From NCBI GenBank assembly GCA_034667525.1, contig JAXDJO010000013.1, positions 1 through 64,000 of the forward strand: DNA of 64,000 nt, in the 5' to 3' direction. Positions 33,347 to 42,818 of this stretch are shown here, one piece after another. The notes beneath the pieces were generated by a model. It was not told the origin of the DNA, did no database searches, and saw only the letters and a list, made by a program, of their open reading frames with translations. Within the stretch, counting starts at the first letter, position 1. Each line of letters opens with the position of its first letter. Made by a program: the position numbers and the translations under genes. The DNA comes from DATAPE01 sp034667525. GTDB taxonomy: Bacteria; Actinomycetota; CADDZG01; WHSQ01.

Positions 33347-34969
33347 GTGAACGAGAACTACGACGCGCTCGTTGTCGGTGGAGGTCACAACGGTCTTACG
33401 GCAGCCGCTTATCTTGCACGCGGGGGACTGAAACCATTGGTCCTCGAGGGCAGGCACAAGACTGGGGGCGCGGCCGCAACCGATTCACCCTGGGGCCCCG
33501 GATTCAAGGTGACGACCCTGTCCTACGTCATGAGCCTGATGCCGCCTTCGATAATCCGGGACCTCGCTTTGGAACGCCACGGCTACAAGGTGTTTCCGAT
33601 GGGTCCCTACTACCAAGCCTTCCCCGACGGCAGGTCGATCTCACTGTACGCGGACGATGCGGAGCGCAATCGCAAGGAGATCGCCAAGTTCTCCGACAAA
33701 GATGCCGATGCAATGGATCGTTGGGATGCATGGCTCATCGGTCTGGCCGATGTGCTCGGCCCCCTTCTCATGGTTCCCCCTCCAAAGATCGGCTCCCGCA
33801 AACCCGCCGATCTCCTGGAGCAGGTCAAGCTTGCGTGGCGGCTCCGCGGCCTCGACGTTCGCACCGTCGGCGATCTCACCCGCTTAATGACGATGAGCAT
33901 CACGGACCTCCTCGACGACTGGTTCGAATCCGAGCAGGTCAAGGCCGCTCTTGCCATCAACGGCGTGATCGGAACGTGGGCCGGTCCCGATGAACCCGGA
34001 ACTGCCTACGTTATGGCTCACCACTCCATCGGGGATGTCGGCGACGGGCACCTCGGTGGCTGGGGTTTTGCAGAAGGGGGAATGGGCGCGGTCGCAGACG
34101 CCATCAGGCGTTCGGCGGAGGAATTCGGGGCAACGGTCCGTACCGATGCTTCCGTGGAAAAGATCCTGGTGCGCAACGGCCGCGTCGAAGGAGTGGTCCT
34201 GCGCGGGGGAGAGGAGCTGCGGGCGGAAACGGTGGTGAGTGCCATCCACCCCAAGATCACCTTTCTGCGGCAGATCGATCGCAGCGAGCTGCCCTCCGAG
34301 TTCGTTGCAGACATCGAACGGTGGAAGACGCGCAGCGGGGTCGTCAAGGTCAATCTCGCATTGTCCGAGCTACCCGACTTCATCGCCGATCCTGGTACGG
34401 AGCCGCAGTCGCATCACAGTGGCTCGGTCGAGCTGGCACATTCCACGTCGTACATCGAAAAGGCTTTTCAAGACGCCAAAGAGGGTCGTGGCGCGGAGCG
34501 GCCCTTCGTTGACGGCTGCATCCCGTCGTTCTTCGACAAGACGCTCTGTCCCGAAGGAACACACATCATGTCGCTGTTCACGCAGTGGGTGCCGCACGAG
34601 TGGGTAGAGTCCCCGCACACCGAGGAGTTAGAGGCTTATGCGGACCGAGTGGTCGACGGCTACAACGACCTTGCCCCGAATTTCAAGCGGTCGATCATCC
34701 ACCGGCAGGTGGTTGGCCCCCATCAGATGGAACAGGAATACGGATTGATCGGCGGCAACATCTTTCACGGCGAGCTCTCCGCCGAGCAGTTGTTCCATAT
34801 GCGTCCGGCCCCCGGCTACGCGGATTACCGGTCGCCGATAGCAGGTCTCTACCAGGCAAGCTCGGCAACCCATGGTGGCGGCGGCGTTTGCGGGATTCCG
34901 GGCTATCAGGCGGCGCAGGCGATCTTCTCCGACCGCAAGAGGGGGCGCCGATTCGCCCGGAGCAGGTGA
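33347..34969 (+). CDS. FAD-dependent amine-oxidase/phytoene-desaturase-like oxidoreductase
   Basis: A 540-residue flavoprotein. The FAD-binding dinucleotide motif VVGGGHNGLTAAAYLARGG begins at residue 9 and LEGRHKTGGAA follows, the pattern of phytoene desaturases and related NAD(P)/FAD-dependent oxidoreductases. The C-terminus has SATHGGGGVCGIPGYQAAQAI, the second FAD contact. The context here is amine/acyl catabolism rather than carotenoid synthesis, as no crt gene is nearby, so the substrate is open. GTG start with GGGGAGG upstream; its stop overlaps the next gene (GTGA). Confidence 0.85.
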   Translation: MNENYDALVVGGGHNGLTAAAYLARGGLKPLVLEGRHKTGGAAATDSPWGPGFKVTTLSYVMSLMPPSIIRDLALERHGYKVFPMGPYYQAFPDGRSISLYADDAERNRKEIAKFSDKDADAMDRWDAWLIGLADVLGPLLMVPPPKIGSRKPADLLEQVKLAWRLRGLDVRTVGDLTRLMTMSITDLLDDWFESEQVKAALAINGVIGTWAGPDEPGTAYVMAHHSIGDVGDGHLGGWGFAEGGMGAVADAIRRSAEEFGATVRTDASVEKILVRNGRVEGVVLRGGEELRAETVVSAIHPKITFLRQIDRSELPSEFVADIERWKTRSGVVKVNLALSELPDFIADPGTEPQSHHSGSVELAHSTSYIEKAFQDAKEGRGAERPFVDGCIPSFFDKTLCPEGTHIMSLFTQWVPHEWVESPHTEELEAYADRVVDGYNDLAPNFKRSIIHRQVVGPHQMEQEYGLIGGNIFHGELSAEQLFHMRPAPGYADYRSPIAGLYQASSATHGGGGVCGIPGYQAAQAIFSDRKRGRRFARSR

Positions 34970-37095
34970 CCACCACCCCGGCGGCGACGGCCCGGGGGCA
35001 GGCGGGGAGCCCGGCGCTGGCAACGATGCTCGAGGCGACTTCGGTGGCTGTGGTCGGGGCGAGCCCCCGTAAGGGCTCGTTCGGGCGGGAGATGCTCCTC
35101 GAGCTGGAGCGCGGTGGCTACGAGGGCGAGATCTTCCCGATCAATCCCCGCTATCCGACCATCGACGGACGGTTGTGTCACCCGAGCCTGGAAGCGCTGG
35201 GGCGAACGGTGGACGTCGTTCTCCTCGGGGTTCCGAATGCTCTCCTGGAATCCCAGATGGTGGCCGCCGCCTCGGCCGGCGTCAGAGGAGCGGTGATCTT
35301 CGCAAGCTGCTTCGAAGAGGTCTCTCCGAACGCGCCTCCGCTCACCGAGAGGATCGCGGCCATCGCGCGGAGCGCCGGCATGGCGATCTGTGGCGGCAAT
35401 TGCATGGGCTTCCTCAATGTCGAACGGGGGCTGAGAGCGTGCGGCTTTCCCATGCCTCAACTCGCGCCGGGAGGAGTCACCTTCATCACTCATTCGGGAT
35501 CGGCCTTCGCCGCGCTCGCTCACAACGACCGCGACCTCCGTTTCAATCTCGTCGTCTCTGCGGGCCAGGAGCTCGTCACGACGTCTGCGGACTACTTGCG
35601 GTACGCACTCGAGCTTGATACGACGCGTGTCGTTGCCATGTTCCTGGAGACCGTGCGCGATCCGACCAACTTCGAAGAAACGTTGGCGATCGCAGCCGGC
35701 AAAGAGATACCGGTGATCGTTCTGAAGGTGGGGCGGCAGGAGAGAGCCAAGCGGCTGGTCGAGGCTCATTCCGGTGCATTGGCGGGCTCCGACGCGGCCT
35801 ACGAGGCGCTGTTCGATGCCTATGGGGTGCTTCGCGTAGCGACCCTTGATGAGCTCACAGACACTGCCGAGCTTCTGGCGGCCGGCCGTAACGCGCGGCC
35901 CGGGGGCCTTGCCTCGATCCACGACTCCGGCGGCGAACGAGCGCTGTTGGTGGACGCCGCCGCGGACGCGGGCGTGGAGTTCGCCACCCTGTCGGAATCG
36001 ACGATCGGACGTTTGGAGCGCGTGCTCGAACAAGGCCTTTCGGCGACGAACCCCCTTGATGCCTGGGGAACGGGCAACGACGCGGAAGAGATCTTCCGGG
36101 AATGCATGGACGCACTGTTGGACGATCCGTCAACCGCTGGGCTCGCCTTCTGTGTTGATATGACCACCGAATCCGAAGGCGTCGCAAGCTACGTGGAAAC
36201 CGCTCTGGAGGTGTATCGGAGCATCGATAAGCCGATGGCCATGCTCGGCAACCTGGCCAGCGCGATCGACCGCGCCGACTCGAGCAAGCTGCGCGACGCG
36301 GGGGTGCCAGTCCTGGAAGGCACCGCGACCGGTCTTGCCGCTTTTCGCCATCTGTTTGCCTATCGCGACTTCCTCGCCCGCTCCCGGCCCCCGGCAACCG
36401 CGGTCGACGTCACTCTCTCGCGCCGCTGGAGAGACCGACTGACGGTGGGAACGCCGCTGTCACCCACCGAGTCACTGACGCTGTTAAGCGATTACGGCAT
36501 TTCCGTCGCGGTCTCCTATGAGGCAGCGACCGCGGAAGAAGTGGTTGCTGCGGCGGAGAGGATCGGATGGCCGGTGGCGTTGAAAACCGCCTCGCCGGCG
36601 GTTGCACACAAGAGCGACGTAGGCGGGATCGCGCTGGACATCTCGGGAAAGGATGCCTTGCTTTCCGTCTACCGGGATCTCGATGCGCGTCTCGGGCCGC
36701 AGGTGTTGGTCGGCGCAATGGCTCCTCGGGGCGTTGAGCTCGCCCTCGGCATCGTCCGTGACGAGCAGTTCGGACCCATCGTGATGGTGGGGGCCGGGGG
36801 GGTGCTGATCGAGATCCTGAAGGAAGCCCGCTTCATCCTTCCGCCGGTCGAGCGGTCGCGCGCGCGAGAGATCGTGGAAGCTCTCCGGGTGGGAGCTCTG
36901 CTCCACGGTGTTAGAGGAGCGCCGGCGGCCGATATCGAAGCCGTCGCCGACGCCGTGGTTGCTCTGTCCCGCCTCGCCGACGACCTCGGCTCCGTGCTCG
37001 ACGCGCTCGACGTTAATCCGCTCATCGCGGGGCCCGATGGCTGCCTGGCGGTAGATGCTCTGGTGGTGCCCCGAACCCACCCGGTTGCTCTATGA
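34966..37095 (+). CDS. ADP-forming acyl-CoA synthetase (acetate-CoA ligase family), fused alpha-beta
   Basis: A 709-residue fused enzyme that should interconvert an acyl-CoA with the free acid, coupled to ATP. Domain order: CoA-binding Rossmann domain (SVAVVGASPRKGSFG at 26-40), ligase-CoA flavodoxin-like domains (GGNCMGFLNVERG; AHSGALAGSDAAYEALF carrying the phosphohistidine region), then ATP-grasp from about residue 490 (LLSDYGISVAV, VALKTASPAVAHKSDVGG, MAPRGVELALGI). No GNAT domain is attached, unlike Pat-type relatives. I start at the GTG at 34966, overlapping the previous stop; the longer frame upstream is a shadow. Stop overlaps the acyl-CoA dehydrogenase start. Confidence 0.9.
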   Translation: MTTTPAATARGQAGSPALATMLEATSVAVVGASPRKGSFGREMLLELERGGYEGEIFPINPRYPTIDGRLCHPSLEALGRTVDVVLLGVPNALLESQMVAAASAGVRGAVIFASCFEEVSPNAPPLTERIAAIARSAGMAICGGNCMGFLNVERGLRACGFPMPQLAPGGVTFITHSGSAFAALAHNDRDLRFNLVVSAGQELVTTSADYLRYALELDTTRVVAMFLETVRDPTNFEETLAIAAGKEIPVIVLKVGRQERAKRLVEAHSGALAGSDAAYEALFDAYGVLRVATLDELTDTAELLAAGRNARPGGLASIHDSGGERALLVDAAADAGVEFATLSESTIGRLERVLEQGLSATNPLDAWGTGNDAEEIFRECMDALLDDPSTAGLAFCVDMTTESEGVASYVETALEVYRSIDKPMAMLGNLASAIDRADSSKLRDAGVPVLEGTATGLAAFRHLFAYRDFLARSRPPATAVDVTLSRRWRDRLTVGTPLSPTESLTLLSDYGISVAVSYEAATAEEVVAAAERIGWPVALKTASPAVAHKSDVGGIALDISGKDALLSVYRDLDARLGPQVLVGAMAPRGVELALGIVRDEQFGPIVMVGAGGVLIEILKEARFILPPVERSRAREIVEALRVGALLHGVRGAPAADIEAVADAVVALSRLADDLGSVLDALDVNPLIAGPDGCLAVDALVVPRTHPVAL

Positions 37096-38318
37096 ACCTG
37101 CATCTGGGCGGGGCTGAGGTAGAGCTGCAGCGCAGGGCGCGTACTTTCACCGAACAACACCTGATCCCCTACGAGCTCGAGTGCGAGGAAGGAAACGGCC
37201 TCCCCGATCGAACGATCGCGGCGATCAAGAAGGCGGTGGTTGAGTGTGGATTGAACGCCATCAACCACAGCATTGAGGACGGAGGAAGAGGCCTCGATCT
37301 CTTCCATCAGGTTCTGGTCCAAGAGGAACTTGGTAAAGCCACCGGCGCACTGTGGGACATCGTGTGGCGTCCCTCGATCCCTCTCAAGTGGGGCACGGCA
37401 GCTCAGAAGGAGGAGTACCTGCGCCCCGCCTGCGGGGGCAAGCGACGCGATTGCTACGCCATCACCGAAGAGGGGGCAGGATCCGATGCTTCGGGGATCG
37501 TGACGACTGCGATGCGAGACGGAAGCGGATACGTCATCACTGGTGAGAAGTGGTACGTGACTGTGGGTGACGTCGCCGATTTCATACTGGTGCACGCCCA
37601 TGTCGATGGAGACCCTGCCAAGCCAACGGTTTTCATCGTGGATAAGGAGCTGCCGGGGGTGGAGGTGGTCAGGACTCCCCGTTACATGCACACCTTCGTG
37701 TTCGAGCACCCGATCTTCAGCTTCAAAGAGGTCCGAGTGGAAGCGGACAAGGTGTTGGGAGAAGTTGGTCAAGGCTACGAGCTGACGAAGGACTGGTTCG
37801 TTGAGGAGCGGCTGATGATCGGCGCGCGCACGGTGGGCGCCTCTATCCGCGCCCTCGATCTCTCCAATCGATTTGCCAAGGACCGGGTCGCGTTCGGCAA
37901 GTCCCTTTCCGACCATCAGGGCCTTCAGTTCATGCTTGCAGACATGGCCGCCGAGATCATGGCGGCGAAATCACTTCTTTACAGGGTCGCTGGAGAAGCC
38001 GCCGCGGGGGGATTGACGCGCGGGCAGCTGCACGCGCAGGCAGCGGCGGTCAAGCTCGTCTGCTCGGAGACCGCAGGGCGCGTGATCGATCGAGCGGTTC
38101 AGATCTTCGGGGGCCGCGGCTACATGCGGGAGCAACCGGTGGAACGTCTCTGGCGGGAGCTGCGTGTCGACCGCATATGGGAAGGCACCTCGGAGATCCA
38201 GAGGGTGATCATCGGGCGCGAACTGAGCAAACGGGGGCCCGGCGCTTATACGGCGTGGCCCGCGGCCCCGAGCAACCAGACGCGAAACGGGCAATCTTCC
38301 CATGACGAATCCGACTGA
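37092..38318 (+). CDS. Acyl-CoA dehydrogenase family flavoprotein (second copy)
   Basis: A 408-residue acyl-CoA dehydrogenase paralogous to the one at 25703-26884. Shared segments are YAITEEGAGSDASG, KWYVTVGDVADFILVH, QIFGGRGYMREQ and RIWEGTSEIQRVIIG. It is coupled by a 4-base overlap to the ADP-forming acyl-CoA synthetase, implying that the CoA ester it oxidises is made by that enzyme or passed to it. Last gene of the operon starting at 33347. Confidence 0.9.
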   Translation: MNLHLGGAEVELQRRARTFTEQHLIPYELECEEGNGLPDRTIAAIKKAVVECGLNAINHSIEDGGRGLDLFHQVLVQEELGKATGALWDIVWRPSIPLKWGTAAQKEEYLRPACGGKRRDCYAITEEGAGSDASGIVTTAMRDGSGYVITGEKWYVTVGDVADFILVHAHVDGDPAKPTVFIVDKELPGVEVVRTPRYMHTFVFEHPIFSFKEVRVEADKVLGEVGQGYELTKDWFVEERLMIGARTVGASIRALDLSNRFAKDRVAFGKSLSDHQGLQFMLADMAAEIMAAKSLLYRVAGEAAAGGLTRGQLHAQAAAVKLVCSETAGRVIDRAVQIFGGRGYMREQPVERLWRELRVDRIWEGTSEIQRVIIGRELSKRGPGAYTAWPAAPSNQTRNGQSSHDESD

Positions 38319-38590
38319 CGGCGCTCACATCTTGGATCGTTCGCCGACCGTCGGTGCCTCTAGCCGAACTGTCATGTTTTGCGGGACTGTACGCGGCCGT
38401 TGCGTTATCGGCGGGGAAGTTATTGCGCTATCCTGACCATCGCTCAAACGGCCCCCACAAAGCTGAAACGCGTTAGATCAACGCTCCTCACCTGCTAGTG
38501 CCTTGTAGGGATCTGAGAGCGTTAGAGGGCTGGATCCGAATGGCCATATCGGGTGTCAAAAATCGAGGTGGCCGTTGATTGGGGGTTTCG

Positions 38591-41500
38591 ATGAGCGATG
38601 GTCATGGCGCGCAGCAAGTCGCTGGGGTCCTTATGTCGCCGGCAAGGCGCTCTTTTTCGATAGGTGTCGCAGTGGCCCTGCTTCTTTCCTTGACACAGTT
38701 TGGGCCAGCGGCACATGCGGCGACGTGCACGCTAAATCCGGTGCTTCAGGACTTCACGATCAACCAGGGCGTGGGGAGCTCTTCCCAGCCAGCAGCGAAC
38801 TACAGCCCCCTAACGCGCGGCAAGGAAAGTGAGGTCCGCCTCTACCTGAGCAAGCCCAGTTGTGCCACCAACGGACAAGCGATCGGTCTTACGAGCGCCA
38901 CGCTCACGATGCGGATCTCCGGATCGACGGCCAAGACTTACACGCCGCTGCTACGTGTCAGCAGCACCTCTCCGGCCCCCCTCGTGAATTACTCCTCGGC
39001 GCCGGCACCCGACTCGACCGGCGACCCGGAGTTTGTGATACCCGGGCCGGATCTGATTTCGTCCACTCCCACCTCGCGCTTCACGGCTACCTTCTCCGCC
39101 ACGATCAACTGCACCACCTGCGCCACCCCTTTGACGTTTTCCAGTGCCGTCGGCAGAACGATGAGCACCACCGTCGAGCAGCGCACCAGGGCGCTGCGCG
39201 TCCTGGTCGTTCCTATGGGTGCAACCCTCACAAGTACCGACAACGCCACGCTGCAGGCGGGGTTGAACAACCTGTCTCGCATGCTTCCGGTTCCGAAGGT
39301 TGGCGGGCAGTTGACGGGCCCCCTCTCCTCGACGTCCACGGTGGGAGGGATCAGGTATGCGGTCAATAATGGAGTCGCCAGCGTGCCCCTTACGAATGGG
39401 AAGTATTGCGGCAACCTGAACAACTTCACCACGATCAAGGGTGAGCTCGCTCAGTACCGGAATGATTGGAACGCCGCCAACTCGGCCAACACCACCAACC
39501 CCGACGCCAACCCGACTGCCGACGTCGTTCTCGGTGTGGTATCGAGTGCGATCTCTCTGGGTGGCGACAGCGGCTGCGCCGAAGGTATGGCCTCTGTCAG
39601 CAGCCCCGAGGCGTGGGTCCGCCTCGTTCCTGCCACCACCACGCCCTCGACCGCGGGCTCGCTTATGGCAATGGAGATAGCACACACCTTTGGCGCGGAG
39701 GGTAGCTGGGCGGATCCATTCAGCCCGACGCACTCGGCAAACACTGAGGCCGATGCCGGGACGAACCGTGCGTACAACATCACGACGCGCAGCTTCCTGG
39801 CGGACGACCGCTCTGCAATGAAGAGCTCGGGCACCGGTTGGAATCAGGACTCGACCGTTTACGAGAAGCGAGACTTCAATTTCCTTCTCTGCCGCCTTGG
39901 CGGGCAACCGAACACTGACTGCTTGACGACTGGCACTGTCGGAACCATCAACGGTGTCGCGGCGGGGCCAACATTCGTCATGTCGGGAACCACCGATAAC
40001 ACCAGCCAGGGCACGCACGTCGTCGAAAGCTTCAGCAATCAAAACATCGCCTTCACCGATCGGCCGGCGTTCAGTCCCTATACGCTCAAGTTCCTTCATG
40101 GAACTACGGTGGCAGCACAGATCCCTATAGCGGTTCGATTCAATGAGTCCGTGCACATTCCCAATCAGGATCCGGATCAGACCGATCCCATCGGGCTGTT
40201 CACGCTCGCGGTTCCCTTCCCTCTCAACGCGGATCCCAACAATCTCGAGCTTGACTATCAGCCACCGACGGGCTCCCCGGTCGTGCTGTTCTCGTCTGCA
40301 AAGAATGGTCAGCCGACATTGCGCAACCTGTCGGTGTCGTCGGGGAGCTTCGTTAATTACACGAATACGAACAACGCAGATGAGTTCGATCCCGCGTTGA
40401 GCCAGGACGGGAAATGGGTCGCCTGGATAGACTATTCGGACGGACCGACTCTGGAAGTCGGCTCTTCTTCCGACATCAACAACACCTCTTCGTACTTTCC
40501 CTTGGAAACGGGGGCCTCTCATCCGGCATGGAATCCGCAGGGGACCATGATCGCCTTCGCGGGTACCGACGGCAGCATCTACACCGTCCCCGTCGACACC
40601 AGTGGAAACAGCCCCGTCTTCGGTAGCGAGAAGAAGGTCTACGACGGCAGTAACTACTCCCCCGCGGGCGATAACCCGACCTTCTCCCCGGACGGCAGCC
40701 AGATCGCCTTCGACGCCAATGGCGACATCCTGACGGTGAACACGGACGGCAGTAATCTCTCGGCGCTGACCTTTTCCGGTGGCGAGGGTTACGGGATCTA
40801 TTCAGACCCCTCGTGGTCTCAGACCTCCGGCGACAACCGCATCGCTTTCACCGGCCCCGACGGTATCTACACCCTGGATCCCTCCAGCGAGGGCGGTCCG
40901 CAGTTGCTCATCAACGGTGCGTACCAACCCTCCTGGGGCACGGACGGGATCATCGCCTACAACAACGACGGCACGATCCACACCTTCGATACCACGCAAA
41001 CCTACGCCTCGAGCTCGGGTCCGCCCGCTATCGACGGCCAGGCCGGCGAGTATCCGGCTTACGTGCATCGCGGTATATCGGCATTCGTCAGAAACTTCCC
41101 TACCGGCAGCGAGGGCTCACAGCGTGATGTCATGTTGGAGCGCGCGGGTGTTTCGATCGCCGCCACGGGCGGGATCGATGGCGGGAATACCGATCAGCAG
41201 AGTCTCAACAACTTGCGACTGACCCTGTACTACCAGTGCCCTGGAAGCCCGGAGAGATCTGTCCTCGGCCTGGCGCTGCAGCCGACGAGCTTTGCAGACG
41301 TCGGAACGCCTCAGGCGACCGCCAACTTCAATCAGACCTTCGAGGAAACCGAGCTTTGCGGGGGCCAGGGCGGTGGCACCGTCACCGGAGTAATGAGTGA
41401 CTTCTTCTCGAGTGCACCCTTCCCGGGCCAAGCTGGATTCGATCCCATCATCCAGAACGCATCCATCGATAACTCTTCGCAAGCGCCTGTTGCCGCAATC

Positions 41501-42328
41501 GTCGATCCCGTCGACGGCACCACCTACTTCGATTGGGAGAACATCGCTCTTCAAGGCGAGGGTTCCGACGCGTCCCTCAGGCAGTTGCCGGACGCCAACC
41601 TGACATGGACCGTCAGTGGACCAAACCTTCCACAGTCCCGCACCGCCACCGGAAGCACGGTTGACCTCGGCGCCCTGCCTGCAGGCGACTACACAGTCAC
41701 ACTTGTCGCCACCGATCCGGCTACGGGAGCAAGCGACCAAACCACGAGGAGTATCCATGTGATCGCCGATTCCGACCGGGACGGCCTGTCGAATGCGTTC
41801 GAATCAAGCCAGCCCTGTTTCCCCCCGGGATCGGCAACAGACGGGAACAGCATCAATCTCGATAGCGACAACGACGGCATCCCGGACGGACAGGACCCGA
41901 ACCCCTGCTCTCCGGCTCAGCCTTACAGCCCCACGGTTATCTTCGACCCTGCGACCCTCTACGTGCCGTCCAAGGGAAATTACGTAACGATGTACGTGGC
42001 GCAGAATCAGGGCACCCCCAACCTCGCGAGTGTGACGGCGGGGAGCGTCCGGATAACGAGCATAAGAGGGATCCCCCTCGGTGGCACAAGCCCGGTGACT
42101 TTCCAGGTGGCCGACCAGCCGTTCTCGATCAATCAGTCCTGGACGGTAAGCGGTACCGCGGGCAAGGATCAGAAGGGCACCGCCAAATTCGATCGCCAAG
42201 CGCTGAATTCCTACATCAGCAAAACCTTCAAACTCAATCAGAAACTGACTGTATCTATCGGCGGCTACTCTGCAGTTCCCGCATGGACGTTCGCCGGTTC
42301 AGGAACGCCAACTATCAAGAAGGGCTAA
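38591..42328 (+). CDS. Large secreted protein: zincin-like region, TolB-type propeller, PKD-like and Ca-binding repeats
   Basis: About 1245 residues, exported by a signal peptide ending near FGPAAHA. Residues 60-470 are unfamiliar but include MEIAHTFG at 361-368, which resembles the metzincin HExxHxxG helix with the first His replaced by Met, and a later His at 381. Residues 597-827 hold TolB/PD40 blades (PALSQDGKWVAW, PAWNPQGTMIAF, PTFSPDGSQIAF, PSWGTDGIIAY). A PKD-like domain follows (AIVDPVDGTTYF to about 1055), then thrombospondin type 3 style Asp-rich repeats (DSDRDGLSN, DSDNDGIPDGQDPNPC). The ATG at 38591 has GGGGG upstream; an ATG at 38633 would give a tighter signal peptide. Role unknown; surface binding is likely. 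Confidence 0.7.
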   Translation: MSDGHGAQQVAGVLMSPARRSFSIGVAVALLLSLTQFGPAAHAATCTLNPVLQDFTINQGVGSSSQPAANYSPLTRGKESEVRLYLSKPSCATNGQAIGLTSATLTMRISGSTAKTYTPLLRVSSTSPAPLVNYSSAPAPDSTGDPEFVIPGPDLISSTPTSRFTATFSATINCTTCATPLTFSSAVGRTMSTTVEQRTRALRVLVVPMGATLTSTDNATLQAGLNNLSRMLPVPKVGGQLTGPLSSTSTVGGIRYAVNNGVASVPLTNGKYCGNLNNFTTIKGELAQYRNDWNAANSANTTNPDANPTADVVLGVVSSAISLGGDSGCAEGMASVSSPEAWVRLVPATTTPSTAGSLMAMEIAHTFGAEGSWADPFSPTHSANTEADAGTNRAYNITTRSFLADDRSAMKSSGTGWNQDSTVYEKRDFNFLLCRLGGQPNTDCLTTGTVGTINGVAAGPTFVMSGTTDNTSQGTHVVESFSNQNIAFTDRPAFSPYTLKFLHGTTVAAQIPIAVRFNESVHIPNQDPDQTDPIGLFTLAVPFPLNADPNNLELDYQPPTGSPVVLFSSAKNGQPTLRNLSVSSGSFVNYTNTNNADEFDPALSQDGKWVAWIDYSDGPTLEVGSSSDINNTSSYFPLETGASHPAWNPQGTMIAFAGTDGSIYTVPVDTSGNSPVFGSEKKVYDGSNYSPAGDNPTFSPDGSQIAFDANGDILTVNTDGSNLSALTFSGGEGYGIYSDPSWSQTSGDNRIAFTGPDGIYTLDPSSEGGPQLLINGAYQPSWGTDGIIAYNNDGTIHTFDTTQTYASSSGPPAIDGQAGEYPAYVHRGISAFVRNFPTGSEGSQRDVMLERAGVSIAATGGIDGGNTDQQSLNNLRLTLYYQCPGSPERSVLGLALQPTSFADVGTPQATANFNQTFEETELCGGQGGGTVTGVMSDFFSSAPFPGQAGFDPIIQNASIDNSSQAPVAAIVDPVDGTTYFDWENIALQGEGSDASLRQLPDANLTWTVSGPNLPQSRTATGSTVDLGALPAGDYTVTLVATDPATGASDQTTRSIHVIADSDRDGLSNAFESSQPCFPPGSATDGNSINLDSDNDGIPDGQDPNPCSPAQPYSPTVIFDPATLYVPSKGNYVTMYVAQNQGTPNLASVTAGSVRITSIRGIPLGGTSPVTFQVADQPFSINQSWTVSGTAGKDQKGTAKFDRQALNSYISKTFKLNQKLTVSIGGYSAVPAWTFAGSGTPTIKKG

Positions 42329-42350
42329 CCGGAACTTAGGAGGTTCGAAG

Positions 42351-42803
42351 ATGAGAAAGATCGCGTTCGTTCTGTCGTTGGCTTTGATTACTTCCCTGTG
42401 TGCGCTGGCACCAGCCGGGGCTGCGGGGGACACCAAAGGACCTGCATGCGCCAATATCGTGGACGGTGGGGGCTTCTGGGATGGGACCACGCTTGCCTTC
42501 GAGTTCACTCTCGCGAAGCCGGCGTGCAGTTCCGTTACCTACACCCTGTACGCGACGACGGATCCGAATGGCGGCACCGTGTACAGCACGAGCACCTATA
42601 CGGTGGACTCCGGCGGCAGGCTCATCTTTTCTCTTGCCGTACCGGATCCGAATCCGACTACTCCGTGCGATCTCGTCTACGTCTATGGGACCACCTCATT
42701 ACACAATCACCTGGCCGACCGGGCCCCCGACTCTGGGTACGCTCAATTCTTCGACGACGGGACGACGGGGGCCTGCGGGAGCCCGAGCCGTTCCTTCCAC
42801 TGA
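42351..42803 (+). CDS. Small secreted protein of unknown function
   Basis: A 150-residue exported protein with a clean signal peptide (MRKIAFVLSLALITSLCALA, cleavage near GAAG). The mature part has four cysteines that could form two disulfides and is rich in Thr, Ser and Gly, suggesting a small beta-sandwich. It follows the large propeller protein by 22 bases with AGGAGG at good spacing, so it is probably in the same operon and may act with it. I recognise no family. Confidence 0.75.
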   Translation: MRKIAFVLSLALITSLCALAPAGAAGDTKGPACANIVDGGGFWDGTTLAFEFTLAKPACSSVTYTLYATTDPNGGTVYSTSTYTVDSGGRLIFSLAVPDPNPTTPCDLVYVYGTTSLHNHLADRAPDSGYAQFFDDGTTGACGSPSRSFH

Positions 42804-42818
42804 CTTCCTGGCAGATCG

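Noticed and set aside
34585..34965. Longer N-terminus for the ADP-forming acyl-CoA synthetase
   Set aside because: This part of the frame overlaps the FAD oxidoreductase gene and encodes no CoA-binding sequence; the GTG at 34966 with a 4-base overlap is the natural start.
38951..40522. Long minus-strand open frame opposite the giant secreted protein
   Set aside because: Arg/Gly/Val-rich product without domains, antisense to a protein with clear signal peptide and repeats.
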